Source: Chloroflexota bacterium
GTDB taxonomy: Bacteria > Chloroflexota > Anaerolineae > B4-G1
Assembly (NCBI GenBank): GCA_024232355.1
Contig: JAAEPW010000545.1
Span: forward strand, 1-18,516
Direction: 5' to 3'
DNA: 18,516 bases
Part shown: positions 6,804 to 14,843 of the stretch, piece after piece
Position numbering within the stretch: position 1 is the stretch's first letter
Layout: every line of letters begins with the position of its first letter
The notes under the pieces: generated by a model
Told to the model about the DNA's origin: nothing
Database searches by the model: none
The model's input: the letters and a program-made list of their open reading frames with translations, nothing else
Translations under genes and position numbers: made by a program

Positions 6804-7703
6804 AGTTTAACAAATTCCCAAACACGCCGAGCGCAAATTGGCGGTATAGGGTTAGTGAACCTGGCCACTTTTACCTGGGCCACCAATATGGTGCTGGGAC
6901 GCTGGCTCCGAGATGACGTCGGCCCTCTAACACTCGCCGCATCCCGATTTCTGATCGCTTCGCTGGTATATACAGTTCTGCTAAGACAGCGACCACCAGA
7001 AGAACGCCGCCTAGGACAGGATCGTTGGCTGCTCATAGGAATGGCTTTGAGCGGCGTGGCCATCTTTGCCCCCACTTTGTACCTGGGACTGCGCTATACG
7101 ACGGCAGTCAACGCCACACTGATCAACGGCCTGGGGCCTCTGATAACGGGCAGCATAGCTGCCTTGCTGATTCGAGAACCAATGTCCGGCCGCCAGGCTG
7201 TGGGCGCTATTATCGGTCTATTCGGCGTAATGATCCTCATCTCTGGCGGTTCTCTCACCTTTTGGCAAACAATGCGCAGCAACTTGGGAGACTTTATCGT
7301 GCTGGGGGCCGTGGCACTGTGGGGCCTGTATTCGGTACTAGGCCGCCAGGTGATGCGCCACCGCTCGCCCCTGTCTACCACAGCGCTGTCGGCCTTTCTT
7401 GGTTTTCCCTTCTTGCTGCTCGCCGCCGCCTGGGAATTACAAACCTTTCCGATCAACGCCAGCCCGACATTCATCCTGGCCGTTCTGTACATCGGCATCG
7501 CGCCAACGGTACTTGGCTTTCTCGCGTGGAATGCGGGCGTCCGCCGCTTGGGTCCCAGCGGCGCGATGGTGTTCTACAATACCCTCCCCCTCTACGGCGC
7601 CTTGCTGGGAGTTCTATTTCTGGGCGAATCCATTGAACCCATACACTTGATCGGTGGAGCATTGATCATCGGTGGTGGGCTGTGGGCTGCACGAAAGCCG
7701 TAA
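6801..7703 (+). CDS. EamA/DMT-superfamily transporter (RhaT/YdcZ-like exporter)
   Basis: A 10-helix inner-membrane transporter of the drug/metabolite superfamily, which typically exports amino acids or other small metabolites. From CTG 6801 it has 300 residues, the family norm. The first helix, IGGIGLVNLATFTWATNMVLGRWL, ends with the W-x-x-N-x-x-x-G-R motif of EamA repeat one (given here as ATFTWATNMVLGRWL). Repeat one ends near LFGVMILISGG. Repeat two begins near LGDFIVLGAVALWGLYSVLGRQ and ends with FLGESIEPIHLIGGALIIGG. Starting at GTG 6855 would give only 282 residues and truncate helix one, so I choose the CTG with its SD. It is preceded by the 17-codon ORF (11 bp gap) and followed by the NFACT gene (15 bp gap), indicating one operon. 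Substrate unknown. Confidence 0.85.
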   Translation: MSLTNSQTRRAQIGGIGLVNLATFTWATNMVLGRWLRDDVGPLTLAASRFLIASLVYTVLLRQRPPEERRLGQDRWLLIGMALSGVAIFAPTLYLGLRYTTAVNATLINGLGPLITGSIAALLIREPMSGRQAVGAIIGLFGVMILISGGSLTFWQTMRSNLGDFIVLGAVALWGLYSVLGRQVMRHRSPLSTTALSAFLGFPFLLLAAAWELQTFPINASPTFILAVLYIGIAPTVLGFLAWNAGVRRLGPSGAMVFYNTLPLYGALLGVLFLGESIEPIHLIGGALIIGGGLWAARKP

Positions 7704-7718
7704 GGAGAAACTGAAGCA

Positions 7719-9437
7719 GTGTACGTTGATTATCTGACCCTGGCCTGCTCGAGAGATCGTCTCGACGCCCTGTTGGGCGCGCGCGTTCAACGGGTGGTGC
7801 TACCTGACACCCTCTCTGTCGGGATAGAACTCTACGCGGGACAACGATTTCAGATGTTGATCTCGGCCCATCCACAATATGCGCGCATGCTACTCGTGCC
7901 AGAAAAGCCACGCAGAGGCGTTGACACCGAGACACCGCTTCTCCAGTTGATGCGAAAATGGGTGCGCGGCGCCCGGCTGGTGAACGTGACCCAGCCACCG
8001 TGGGAGCGTATTCTGATGCTCCATTTCAAAGGGCAGGCTGGCGAGTGCCGCTTGGTCGTCGAGCTGATCGGCCGGTATAGCAACACGGTCCTGGTCGGGC
8101 CAGACGGGTGCGTACTCGCCGCGACTAAATACATCGGACCAGACCTGAACCGGTATCGCGTGACGCTGCCTGCTCACCCATACCAACTGCCGCCAGTGCC
8201 ACCCGGTCGCCAACCACCAACCGATGTCACAGAGAGCGAGTGGGCCAGTCACGTAGGCGGCGCTGGCATCTGTCGCCCCGACGAACCGCTCCACCGTTTG
8301 TTAACTGGGCGGCTCTTGGGGGTCAGCCCAATGGTAGCGCGAGAGATCGCCGCCCGTGCGATGGGAGATCCACAAGCAAAAGTGTGCGACCTTGCACCCA
8401 AAGCGGTAACTGCCGCCATCGCCGAACTCTTTGCGCCCATCCACGGAAACACAGCCTGGTCTCCACACGTGGCACTGGATAAAGACAACCGCGTAATTGC
8501 CTTTGCTCCCTACGAACCGCACCAGTTTGAGCGGATCGAACCTGTGGCCCACATCAGTGAAGCGATGTGGCGCTATTTTGAGCAGCAACTGGCGGTCGAC
8601 CCGTACGCAGCCGCCCGCCAACACGTACAAAACTTGGTCGATACCGCAGGGGCACGAGTTGAGCGCACACTGGCGCAACTCGAATCCCAGGTGATAGACG
8701 AGGCAGAAATCAATACACTGCGGGAAGCTGGGGAATTGCTGCTGGCCTACCAAGGACAAGTAAAACGAAGGGCGCAAGAGGTTACAGTGCCCGACCACAC
8801 AGGCGAACCCTGCATCATCCTCTTGAATCCAACGTTGACGCCGGTCGAGAATGCCCAAGGCTACTTTCACCGCTACCGGAAGGCCACCCGTGCTGCCAAG
8901 GAAGTCGATGCCCGCATCGCGGCAATCACTCCCGACCTGGCTTATGCCAAACAGTTAGCTGCCGACCTGGCGCTGGCCGAGTCGCGCCCAGAGATTGACA
9001 GCGTGCATAACGCCCTAGTCGCTGCTGGATGGGCACAGAAAGCACATCGGGCCGGTGGCAGCAGCGACCAAGTTAGCGGCCCCCGGCGCTTTGAGGTAGA
9101 CGGGTTCACGATTTACGTGGGGCGCAACGCCCGCCAGAATGAACAGGTCACATTCAAACGCGCCGGGCCAGACGACTTGTGGCTCCACGTGCGAGGGCAT
9201 CCGGGCGCACATGTGATCATCAAAAGTGGGGGGCGGAACGTCCCGGAACACGTGATCCAGCGCGCCGCCGAACTAGCCGCGCACTACTCCCCAGCACGTG
9301 GTGAGCGCCAAGTGAACGTGGACGTAACGAAACGACGCTTTGTGCGGCGTGTGCGCGGCGGCCATCCCGGTCTAGTCACTTGTCGAAATGAGCGAACGGT
9401 TCGGGTAGCTGGAACAACAGAGACAAACCACAGCTAA
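7719..9437 (+). CDS. rqcH: NFACT protein, RqcH-type ribosome quality control factor
   Basis: A 572-residue cytosolic protein with the full bacterial NFACT layout: NFACT-N from about residue 3 (YVDYLTLACSRDRLDALLGARVQRV), a conserved ELIGRYSNTVLV block (115-126), helical and coiled-coil middle (about 285-430), and NFACT-R at 461-563 (DGFTIYVGRNARQNEQVTF, DLWLHVRGHPGAHVII, VNVDVTKRRFVRR). RqcH binds stalled 50S subunits and recruits alanyl-tRNA to add C-terminal alanine tails that mark truncated proteins for degradation. The Asp-Arg pair that is functionally essential in Bacillus RqcH (D97-R98) appears to align with E96-R97 in PPWERILML, a conservative change. The GTG start follows AAGGAGA (7702-7708), 11 nt away, and the N-terminus matches the family. 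It is the last gene of the 4539-9437 run. Older annotations call this family fibronectin-binding protein. Confidence 0.92.
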   Translation: MYVDYLTLACSRDRLDALLGARVQRVVLPDTLSVGIELYAGQRFQMLISAHPQYARMLLVPEKPRRGVDTETPLLQLMRKWVRGARLVNVTQPPWERILMLHFKGQAGECRLVVELIGRYSNTVLVGPDGCVLAATKYIGPDLNRYRVTLPAHPYQLPPVPPGRQPPTDVTESEWASHVGGAGICRPDEPLHRLLTGRLLGVSPMVAREIAARAMGDPQAKVCDLAPKAVTAAIAELFAPIHGNTAWSPHVALDKDNRVIAFAPYEPHQFERIEPVAHISEAMWRYFEQQLAVDPYAAARQHVQNLVDTAGARVERTLAQLESQVIDEAEINTLREAGELLLAYQGQVKRRAQEVTVPDHTGEPCIILLNPTLTPVENAQGYFHRYRKATRAAKEVDARIAAITPDLAYAKQLAADLALAESRPEIDSVHNALVAAGWAQKAHRAGGSSDQVSGPRRFEVDGFTIYVGRNARQNEQVTFKRAGPDDLWLHVRGHPGAHVIIKSGGRNVPEHVIQRAAELAAHYSPARGERQVNVDVTKRRFVRRVRGGHPGLVTCRNERTVRVAGTTETNHS

Positions 9438-9469
9438 AGACGGAATCTGCGATCCGGCAAACCCTGCAC

Positions 9470-12400
9470 CTATGGCAACAGCAACGATCCCTGAACAAGC
9501 CAATTTCTCATCACTAGCGGCAAATAAACACATCTCTGGGTCACAAAATTGTGAGCAGCGCTGCCGACATCCCCACTGTCATTGGTCGCTGTGACAATGA
9601 TTGTCTTGAAAGGAATAACAGCCGTATCAGGGCCAGCCGTCCAAGTAAAGACCACCTCGTCACTGATACCTCCCCTATGAACAATGACTGGCAGTTCGGT
9701 TGCTTGCCAGGTGTAGGTAATAGGTGTCACAATTGTACCAGCGAGCGTATCGATACTGGCCGTAAAGGTATACGGTATCTCCAGCGCGCCAATCGACGGA
9801 CCAACGATGCTCACGGGGCCACGGACGACATAACTCGCAGTGCTGGTGAGGCCCGCCACATCGGACACCTGGAACTGGATACGGTTGGACGGCGTTCGCG
9901 GCAAACCAAAGGCCACAGCAGGAGCAGTGATGGTCTCCATCTCGTTCGTGCCGCTGATGCCCGTACACGTGGCCGCAAGCCAATCACTCCACGATACCCC
10001 TCCATCCTCTGAGAAACGGAAGCGTGTGCTGTCCACATCCAGACCAGCCCCCTCGTCACGGACCTGAACAGTGCACGTGGGTGGAGGCCCGCCATCCCAC
10101 TGTTCGGGTGCAAAGTCTTGCCAGTCCGTCGGCGGGCTGGTATCCAACGTGACGGTTCGCGTCAGGTCGGCGGAGACATTGCCCGCGCCATCGATAAACT
10201 TGACGGTGACGGTTTTCAGCCCCTCACCCGGGGTGAGCGGCCACTGCGCACTGGCAGTGACGTCTATGGGATAGCCGGCGACGAGCACACGATCCAAATA
10301 CAAATCGGCAGTGGCGTGGAAAAAGGTACGGAACTCTAGGTCGGCGGTTCCGGCATCAACATAGTCAAAATCGACCGCAAACTCTTGGTACAGATTGGCA
10401 GCTCGAAAATCTGTCCCGCGCAAGCGACGTAGACCCAAGACGCGCGTGCCGCCGCTGTCCACCACATCGAGCAAGGCAAGCTCGGCCGTAGTAATCACAT
10501 CGTTCGTCTTGAGCCGAAAATAGACCCGGTAAGCGTAACCAGGCGGCAGGACAGACGTGTACGGCCCATACCAAGCTCCGGCAGCGTGCACACCAGTCAT
10601 CCCGCGCCAAGCCCAGCCGTTCAGAGCATCCACATCTGGAACAAGCTCGCCCGTGCCCAATTCGTGGTACAAGTCCTCGCCTTCCCAGGTCCACCCCTCG
10701 TTGCTAAAAGCCATCGCTCGCACACCACTGCCCGGATCGGGGTCAGTGGCCGAGAGAGACGAAATGGTGATGGTAGGACTATGGGTGTAAACATCAGCAA
10801 TCAGCGCCGTGGTTTCCGTGGGCAGCTGGCGGTCAAGACCAATGCGCACAGGCTGAGTCCGAGTCTGCACGTTGCCTGTGCCATCAGCGACAAGGACAGA
10901 AAGAGTGATAGCCTGCGAGGTCGTGGTGCCGTTGAGTGCAGACGCGTCCCATACCGTACCCCAACCATCGCTGCCCATCGTGTCGGTAATGAACAAAGTG
11001 GTGGTATTGGTCCCGACGTAGAATCCGACTGCGTTCACGTCGCTCGTCTCATCACTGGCATTAGCCACAATATGCACCTGGTTGCTGGTGACAAAATAGT
11101 CGGACCAGGGCAGTGTCACGCCGCCGAGGGGCAGCGGTCCGCTGGTAGCGGGCAGTTCAATAGTGACACCGGTGTAATAATGCGCCAAAATCTGCTGATA
11201 GCCCCACCCATGCCACGCCGCCCAGCGATACGCTCCCCACTGGGACATTCCCCAACCATGACCATGACGCTCATCTCTAAAACTGACAGGGTCGTTCACG
11301 GCTTGAATATAAGGATACTCGTCCATGCCTCGGGTCGGACTGCTATTCCTGGCACTATAGAACGCCTTGATAACGTCTCCTTGGTAAGCAATGTACTGGC
11401 CTTGGGTAGCATCCACTGCCGCGTCGCTGCGCGGATCGCGTTGCTCGTCCTGGCCCATCGCCTGATAGTCGGTCCAATCAGAGACGTCCCACTCCTGACT
11501 GGCATGTACCTCCGTATAGTACCAAGCATAGGTGCGGGCAGACACAGCCTGGACCTTGAGAGCCTCGCTAGGCCAGGAGGCATACACCTCCACCGGCACG
11601 CACCGTTTGACGTAATCCTCGAAAGGGATCACGTCGATCTGGCCCGGTGGCACGTCGCGGTGAGAGTTGGCCTCACGATGGATTACGCGGATCGTGTCCG
11701 GCGGGGTATGCTGGGTGGTAGGGGATTGGGAGATTGGGAGATTGGGAGATTGGGAAAAATTGCCGCCGAAAATGGGTCGAGTGAGATCCAGTGCCCATAC
11801 ATTACCCGCACGGTTAAAGGCTATATAACGACCATCAGGTGACCAGGTCGGGTCGCTTTCCTCAAGATCGTTCTGTAAAAGTGGGTGCACATTTTGTCCG
11901 TCCACACCCACCAGCCAAATATCGCTGGACGACGCGGTCTCGGCTCCCAGCGGTGTGCGCGAAAAAGCCAACGTCCGCCCATCCGGCGACCAACTGGGTG
12001 CACTAAAAACCTCCGCTTTCCCCTGAATCAACATCACGGGAGATTGCTCACTTCCTACATCCACCACCCATAGCGCGGGTGAGATATTTTCAACAACGGT
12101 CACATAGGCCAAGCGCCGACCATCAGGTGACCAAGCCATATCCAACATCCGGGCATCCGCGAGTAATAGCCGAGGGGCGTTGTCCATGTGAGATAGCACC
12201 CACAATTGAGCGCCGTCCCCCCAAGCAACACGCGCCCCCACCCCGCTCAAACGAACTCGCGCTCTATCAGGCAAGACGGGAAATTCGGCAGAAACGGATG
12301 CCGCCCCGTTTTCACTCAACCACACCTGACCATGTCGAACAAGGGCCACTTTGTCATCAATCCAAACAGGAGGTGCCCGCCAATCAGCATCATCCCACAC

Positions 12401-12826
12401 ACCCACCTGACCACTGTCCACATCCAGCACATGGACATCCCACCTCCCCTCCCCGGCAAAGGCCAGGTAAACCAGCTGTTGCCCATCTGGCGCATAGACC
12501 GGTTGGACCGCATTCTCACTCAGTATGACATCCAAACCGCCCGCAGCATCCACTGCCCACAGTTCGCTGAGGGTCTGACGAATCGCGCCGCCACTATCGG
12601 ATAGTCCACCGTCTACCACCAACCCCCAACGATTGACAAGTACGGTGCGGCTATCGGGCGACCAAGCAGCAAAGCAAGAACGGTCATCAGTAGTCAGGGG
12701 CCACGGGTTATATACTCCCTGCGCCCTACCCATCCGCACATCGAGTCGAACCAACAACCACATGATCCCCAACGTTGCCAAACCTATGGACAAAACAACG
12801 CACCACTTGTATTTTGATTGCACCAT
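9470..12826 (-). CDS. Exported PD40-propeller/SpoIID (LytB) protein with C-terminal YLPLVMRN signature
   Basis: A 1118-residue envelope protein. Residues 1-30 are a signal peptide or anchor (basic start, hydrophobic 9-26). WSPD(S/G)R-type PD40/TolB-propeller repeats follow at 55-60, 232-237, 279-284 and 328-333, with a degenerate YAPDG near 111. After a Ser/Pro linker (about 355-374) comes a SpoIID/LytB domain (about 379-559), with catalytic E413 in VPVEVYASWPSEALKVQAVS and HGHGWGMSQWGA at 521-532. SpoIID enzymes are peptidoglycan lytic transglycosylases that cut denuded glycan strands; here outside sporulation. The C-terminal half has Ig-like repeats (GAGNVSADLTRTVTLD, DVAGLTSTASYVV) and a jelly-roll-like module (about 720-850). 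It ends with YLPLVMRN (1101-1108), a tail I associate with secreted Chloroflexota proteins. ATG 12826 is chosen because GGAGGTGA (complement of 12832-12839) lies 5 nt upstream. A GTG at 12844 would overlap that SD. Confidence 0.88.
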   Translation of the reverse strand: MVQSKYKWCVVLSIGLATLGIMWLLVRLDVRMGRAQGVYNPWPLTTDDRSCFAAWSPDSRTVLVNRWGLVVDGGLSDSGGAIRQTLSELWAVDAAGGLDVILSENAVQPVYAPDGQQLVYLAFAGEGRWDVHVLDVDSGQVGVWDDADWRAPPVWIDDKVALVRHGQVWLSENGAASVSAEFPVLPDRARVRLSGVGARVAWGDGAQLWVLSHMDNAPRLLLADARMLDMAWSPDGRRLAYVTVVENISPALWVVDVGSEQSPVMLIQGKAEVFSAPSWSPDGRTLAFSRTPLGAETASSSDIWLVGVDGQNVHPLLQNDLEESDPTWSPDGRYIAFNRAGNVWALDLTRPIFGGNFSQSPNLPISQSPTTQHTPPDTIRVIHREANSHRDVPPGQIDVIPFEDYVKRCVPVEVYASWPSEALKVQAVSARTYAWYYTEVHASQEWDVSDWTDYQAMGQDEQRDPRSDAAVDATQGQYIAYQGDVIKAFYSARNSSPTRGMDEYPYIQAVNDPVSFRDERHGHGWGMSQWGAYRWAAWHGWGYQQILAHYYTGVTIELPATSGPLPLGGVTLPWSDYFVTSNQVHIVANASDETSDVNAVGFYVGTNTTTLFITDTMGSDGWGTVWDASALNGTTTSQAITLSVLVADGTGNVQTRTQPVRIGLDRQLPTETTALIADVYTHSPTITISSLSATDPDPGSGVRAMAFSNEGWTWEGEDLYHELGTGELVPDVDALNGWAWRGMTGVHAAGAWYGPYTSVLPPGYAYRVYFRLKTNDVITTAELALLDVVDSGGTRVLGLRRLRGTDFRAANLYQEFAVDFDYVDAGTADLEFRTFFHATADLYLDRVLVAGYPIDVTASAQWPLTPGEGLKTVTVKFIDGAGNVSADLTRTVTLDTSPPTDWQDFAPEQWDGGPPPTCTVQVRDEGAGLDVDSTRFRFSEDGGVSWSDWLAATCTGISGTNEMETITAPAVAFGLPRTPSNRIQFQVSDVAGLTSTASYVVRGPVSIVGPSIGALEIPYTFTASIDTLAGTIVTPITYTWQATELPVIVHRGGISDEVVFTWTAGPDTAVIPFKTIIVTATNDSGDVGSAAHNFVTQRCVYLPLVMRNWLVQGSLLLP
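11725..11756. repeat. Period-8 tandem repeat, four copies of ATTGGGAG, inside the SpoIID gene
   Basis: Plus-strand ATTGGGAG repeats three times from 11725, and a fourth copy ends in A (11749-11756). On the coding strand it reads CTCCCAAT and encodes the Ser/Pro-rich linker (SQSPNLPISQSP) between propeller and SpoIID domain. Because 8 is not a multiple of 3, gain or loss of one or two units would shift the frame before the catalytic domain. Confidence 0.85.
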
Positions 12827-12855
12827 CCGTTTCACCTCCCCCACTGCTTTTTACT

Positions 12856-12884
12856 ATCTTACACGAAGGCAACGCTTCTGTAAA
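12856..12884 (-). promoter_or_regulatory. Predicted promoter of the SpoIID-domain gene
   Basis: Read on the minus strand: TTTACA (12884-12879), a 17-bp spacer, and TAAGAT (12861-12856). Spacing is ideal and the match to sigma70-type boxes is fair. The leader would be about 25 nt to the ATG at 12826. Confidence 0.4.
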
Positions 12885-12916
12885 ACATCAACTGGTTGAA
12901 CAGCCAAGTTGTCAAA

Positions 12917-12945
12917 TTGCCTTCTACACGAATTTGGACTATACT
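12917..12945 (+). promoter_or_regulatory. Predicted promoter of the REC-GAF-histidine kinase gene
   Basis: TTGCCT (12917-12922) and TATACT (12940-12945) with a 17-bp spacer, about 78 nt before the likely transcription-to-translation start region (ATG 13031). It faces away from the promoter of the minus-strand gene, so the two divergent genes share an intergenic region of about 200 bp that could hold common control sites. Confidence 0.45.
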
Positions 12946-13030
12946 CATGTAGAGAGTCAAAAAAACTGGATGCATACAAACAAGAACGATCACATTACCA
13001 CAATAATTGTCCCCAACAAAAGAGAGACTA

Positions 13031-14797
13031 ATGAACAAGCAGTCAACTCGCAAGAAAATACCTACCCAGATCACCGACTCGGTCCAGCCAAAGGGTCCAG
13101 TAACGGAAAGTATTTTGATCGTGGACGATAACCCGATAAACGTGCACTTGTTATCTCACATGTTGGAGCACCAAGGATACAAAATCCAAACGGCAGACAG
13201 TGGCCATCACGCCCTAAAATCTATACGTGCCAATCCCCCCGATCTAATTTTGCTAGACATTATGATGCCAGATATGGACGGCTACGAGGTCTGCAAGCAA
13301 CTAAAAGACGTTGAACAAACCCGCGACACCCCCATCATCTTTATCAGTGCCCTGGATGCAACAAAAAACAAAATTAGAGGTTTCGAGGTTGGCGGAGTGG
13401 ATTACATCACCAAGCCGTTTCAGTTTGCCGAGGTGCTAGCCCGCGTTGCAATACACCTAACCTTGAGGAACATGCAAAAAAAACTCGAGGAGCAAAATCT
13501 CAAACTGGAACAAGAAATTCGCGAACGGGTACGGGCAGAGGAACAACTCTGGCAGCGCAATCGCGAATTGACCACACTGTATGAGGCATCCACAATTATG
13601 AAGTCCAATCTCTCTTTGGACGTGGTGCTCAAAAACGTAGCTATGCAAATGACCCATGCCCTCAATGCGAGCGGATGTACATTATCACTTTGGCATCGTG
13701 AGCGCAATCAAGTTGAAACCCTGGTGGATTACAGCGAGGTTTGGAACGAGGATGAATTGGACTCACCCGGCACCATGTATGATCTGGGCGATTATCCTGT
13801 CACGCGCCAGGCATTGGAAACAGGCCAACCGATCGTGATTCAATCCGATGATTCCGAAAACAATATGGCCACTAAAATCGCACTGCTGGCAGAGCAACAT
13901 GTACAGACCCTGTTCATGTTGCCATTGACCGTCCAGAATCACACCGTGGGTCTGGTAGAATTAAACGAAGCTGCCAAAAAACGAGATTATACGCAGGACG
14001 AAATTCGCCTGGCACAGAGCCTGGCTATACAAGCGGCTGTCGCCATCCATAACGCTCAATTGTACGAGCAAGTCAAGCAGCAAAGGGAAACACTGCGCCA
14101 ATACACCACTGACCTGGAAACACAAAATGCAGAACTGGATGCCTTTGCCCATACCGTGGCCCACGACCTCAAAAATCCATTGACAGCTCTCATTACGACC
14201 GGCTTTCTCCTGGAAAATCATTTTACGACGCTATCACAAGAGGATATACGCCTCCACACACGTATGGTCACTCAAAACGGACGCATGATGAATAACATCA
14301 TTGACGAACTGTTGCTGCTGGCCAGCGTGCGCGAGATCGACGAAATTGACACACAGCAACTGGATATGGGTGATATTGTGACCAACGCTCAGAACCGCCT
14401 GGCATTTTCAGTCGAGGAACAGCAAGCCGAAATCATTCTGCCCAACAACTGGCCTATAGCACTGGGCTATGGCCCATGGATCGAAGAGGTATGGGCCAAT
14501 TATATCAGTAACGCGATCAAATATGGCGGACAGCAACCACGTATAGAACTGGGCGGAACCCTCACCGCGGATGGTTGGGTACGCTTTTGGGTGCGTGACA
14601 ACGGCCTGGGTCTCACGCCAGAAGAACAGGAACGGTTGTTCACACCCTTTGAGCGACTTCACCAAGTGCGCGCCGAAGGGCATGGATTGGGGTTGTCCAT
14701 TGTGCAGCGCATCGTGGAAAAACTGGGCGGACAGGTAGGCGTGGAAAGTACAGTGGGCCAAGGGAGCGTTTTTTTCTTTACTCTGCCAGGCGAATAG
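13031..14797 (+). CDS. Soluble hybrid histidine kinase: REC-GAF-HisKA-HATPase
   Basis: A 588-residue cytosolic two-component protein without membrane helices. The N-terminal receiver (about 27-142) has acidic pocket D32-D33, phospho-acceptor D76 in DLILLDIMMPDMDG and K128 in ITKPF. A coiled coil (about 148-180) leads to a GAF sensor domain (about 185-345). HisKA holds phosphorylatable H378 in AFAHTVAHDLKNPLTAL. The ATPase domain has the N box around N494 (NYISNAIKYG), G1 DNGLGL (523-528) and G2 GHGLGLSIV (550-558). A receiver placed before the kinase is typical of phosphorelay nodes that take a phosphoryl group from another kinase or receive a cytosolic cue. No dedicated response regulator lies nearby. 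ATG 13031 is preferred with weak AAAGAGAG SD. TTG 13007 would add only eight residues. Confidence 0.92.
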   Translation: MNKQSTRKKIPTQITDSVQPKGPVTESILIVDDNPINVHLLSHMLEHQGYKIQTADSGHHALKSIRANPPDLILLDIMMPDMDGYEVCKQLKDVEQTRDTPIIFISALDATKNKIRGFEVGGVDYITKPFQFAEVLARVAIHLTLRNMQKKLEEQNLKLEQEIRERVRAEEQLWQRNRELTTLYEASTIMKSNLSLDVVLKNVAMQMTHALNASGCTLSLWHRERNQVETLVDYSEVWNEDELDSPGTMYDLGDYPVTRQALETGQPIVIQSDDSENNMATKIALLAEQHVQTLFMLPLTVQNHTVGLVELNEAAKKRDYTQDEIRLAQSLAIQAAVAIHNAQLYEQVKQQRETLRQYTTDLETQNAELDAFAHTVAHDLKNPLTALITTGFLLENHFTTLSQEDIRLHTRMVTQNGRMMNNIIDELLLLASVREIDEIDTQQLDMGDIVTNAQNRLAFSVEEQQAEIILPNNWPIALGYGPWIEEVWANYISNAIKYGGQQPRIELGGTLTADGWVRFWVRDNGLGLTPEEQERLFTPFERLHQVRAEGHGLGLSIVQRIVEKLGGQVGVESTVGQGSVFFFTLPGE

Positions 14798-14843
14798 TAC
14801 CTCTTGCGGATGTCAGATCAGAGCGCGAGGAGCATAGAGCAAT

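Noticed and set aside
10586..11842. A 418-codon plus-strand open frame opposite the SpoIID gene
   Set aside because: It runs antisense to clear propeller and SpoIID motifs, has no recognisable domain or SD, and is a product of the coding strand's codon bias.
12909..12945. TTGTCA with TATACT as the kinase promoter
   Set aside because: The 25-bp spacer is too long. TTGCCT at 12917 gives 17 bp and was used instead.
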